Of a stretch of 52,705 nt of DNA, positions 52,135 through 52,705 are shown piece by piece (positions within the stretch are counted from its first letter, which is position 1; each line of letters begins with the position of its first letter). The translations under genes were made by a program, and so were the position numbers. Below the pieces are notes generated by a model. The model saw nothing but the letters and a program-made list of their open reading frames with translations. It was not told where the DNA came from and did no database searches. The DNA is from Nocardia beijingensis NBRC 16342 (lineage in GTDB: Bacteria; Actinomycetota; Actinomycetes; Mycobacteriales; Mycobacteriaceae), in NCBI RefSeq assembly GCF_001612785.1, contig NZ_BDBC01000069.1:1-52705 (forward strand), read 5' to 3'.

Positions 52135-52705
52135 ATGCGCGAACTCGGGCTCAACGGTGTCGTGCGGGGTCGCAAGCATCGCACCACCATCCCGGCCAAG
52201 GACGGCGTGCGCGCCACCGACAAGCTCAACCGCGACTTCACCGCCGCAGCTCCGAACCTGGTGTGGGTCGCGGACTTCACCTATGTCTCGACGTGGTCGG
52301 GATGGGCCTATGTGGCGTTCGTGTTCGATGCCTACTCCCGCGCGATCGTCGGCTGGAGGGCCGCGGCCACGAAGACGACCGTGTGGGTGTCCAAAGCTTT
52401 CAACATGGCCGTGTGGCGGCGTGAGCGCTTCGGACACCCGGTCGAGCCCGGCCTGATATTTCATACCGACGCAGGCAGCCAATACGTATCGGCGAAGTTC
52501 ACCCAATCGCTTGCAGTGCAAGGCTTGTCGGCTTCGGTCGGATCGGTCGGCGATGCCTACGACAACGCTCTGGCAGAGTCGATCATCGGCCTGTTCAAGA
52601 CCGAGGTGACCAACCGGCACGGCCCGTTCAAGACTCTCACCGAGGTGGAGTTCGCGCTCATGGAAATGGTGCGACTGGTACAACAACGCCCGTCTACATT
52701 CCCGC
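52135..52705 (+). mobile_element. IS3-family transposase orfB remnant, 5'-truncated and frameshifted
   Basis: From ATG 52135 the frame reads MRELGLNGVVRGRK and then the integrase core of IS3-type OrfB. Catalytic residues are Asp47 (VADFTYV), Asp112 (FHTDAGSQY) and Glu148 (DNALAESI), with the canonical 35-residue spacing between the last two. The N-terminal half of OrfB and all of OrfA are missing upstream. Near 52655-52661 the frame shifts: the expected WYNNARLHS-type end is read in another frame (starting TGG at 52661). The element runs off the window. No inverted repeat is visible, so it is probably a dead copy marking a rearrangement boundary. Confidence 0.85.

Overview
The window is about 52.7 kb of high-GC DNA. 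It has dense gene packing, many GTG starts and 4-nt start/stop overlaps (ATGA or GTGA). Acyl-CoA, CoA-transferase, TetR, XRE/MmyB and P450 genes are abundant. Together these point to a mycolic-acid-type actinobacterium (Nocardia/Rhodococcus-like); that placement is inferred from gene content, not from a marker gene. No tRNA, rRNA or CRISPR array was recognised. The left edge carries a truncated Zn-alcohol dehydrogenase and the right edge a truncated, frameshifted IS3-type transposase. Gene relics lie at 9.1, 46.3, 49.6 and 50.2 kb, so the window reads as a catabolic region with decaying margins.

Layout. (A) 0.2-9.0 kb: AHL-lactonase-like hydrolase, AAHS-type MFS transporter, TetR regulator, then an operon of aldehyde dehydrogenase, alpha-methylacyl-CoA racemase-like protein, acyl-CoA ligase and Zn-alcohol dehydrogenase. 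(B) 9.8-18.7 kb, minus strand: an alpha/beta hydrolase, and a sugar-type (RbsABC-like) ABC operon in which one permease is fused to a strictosidine-synthase/SMP-30 beta-propeller and followed by a second propeller gene. A GAF-LuxR regulator is divergent from it. (C) 20.2-30.4 kb: two MmgE/PrpD proteins, a Fis-type activator, an XRE/MmyB regulator, a mesaconyl-CoA C1-C4 transferase-like protein, a second CaiB/BaiF CoA-transferase and an aldehyde dehydrogenase. (D) 30.7-39.8 kb, minus strand: an eight-gene beta-oxidation-like operon (MaoC, acyl-CoA ligase, two acyl-CoA dehydrogenases, two CoA-transferase-family proteins, an atypical crotonase, thiolase). (E) 40.0-44.9 kb, plus strand: a tightly overlapping operon of acyl-CoA dehydrogenase, CitE-like lyase, SDR, HTD2/mesaconyl-CoA hydratase-like protein, MaoC and GntR. 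(F) 45.1-48.1 kb: HSDL2-like SDR, cupin, MFE2-like SDR. (G) 48.2-52.7 kb: a P450 lacking the ExxR arginine, ribB and thiolase relics, a carotenoid-cleavage-type dioxygenase and the IS3 remnant.

How it may work together (inference). Oxidation of alcohols and aldehydes, CoA activation, CoA transfer, alpha-methyl epimerisation, beta-oxidation and a final CitE-type retro-Claisen step would dismantle branched (methyl-bearing, perhaps dicarboxylic or terpenoid/lactone) acids. The Mct-like, Meh/Ich-like and CitE-like trio with PrpD-family and CaiB/BaiF proteins resembles the parts list of C5-dicarboxylate (itaconate/mesaconate) degradation. AT-only blocks built from ATAT/ATAAT units sit just upstream of most transcription units in this GC-rich DNA and may be operators of a shared regulon. 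The most unusual objects are the permease-propeller fusion, the mirrored operator layout at 18.8-19.0 kb, and a crotonase lacking both canonical glutamates.
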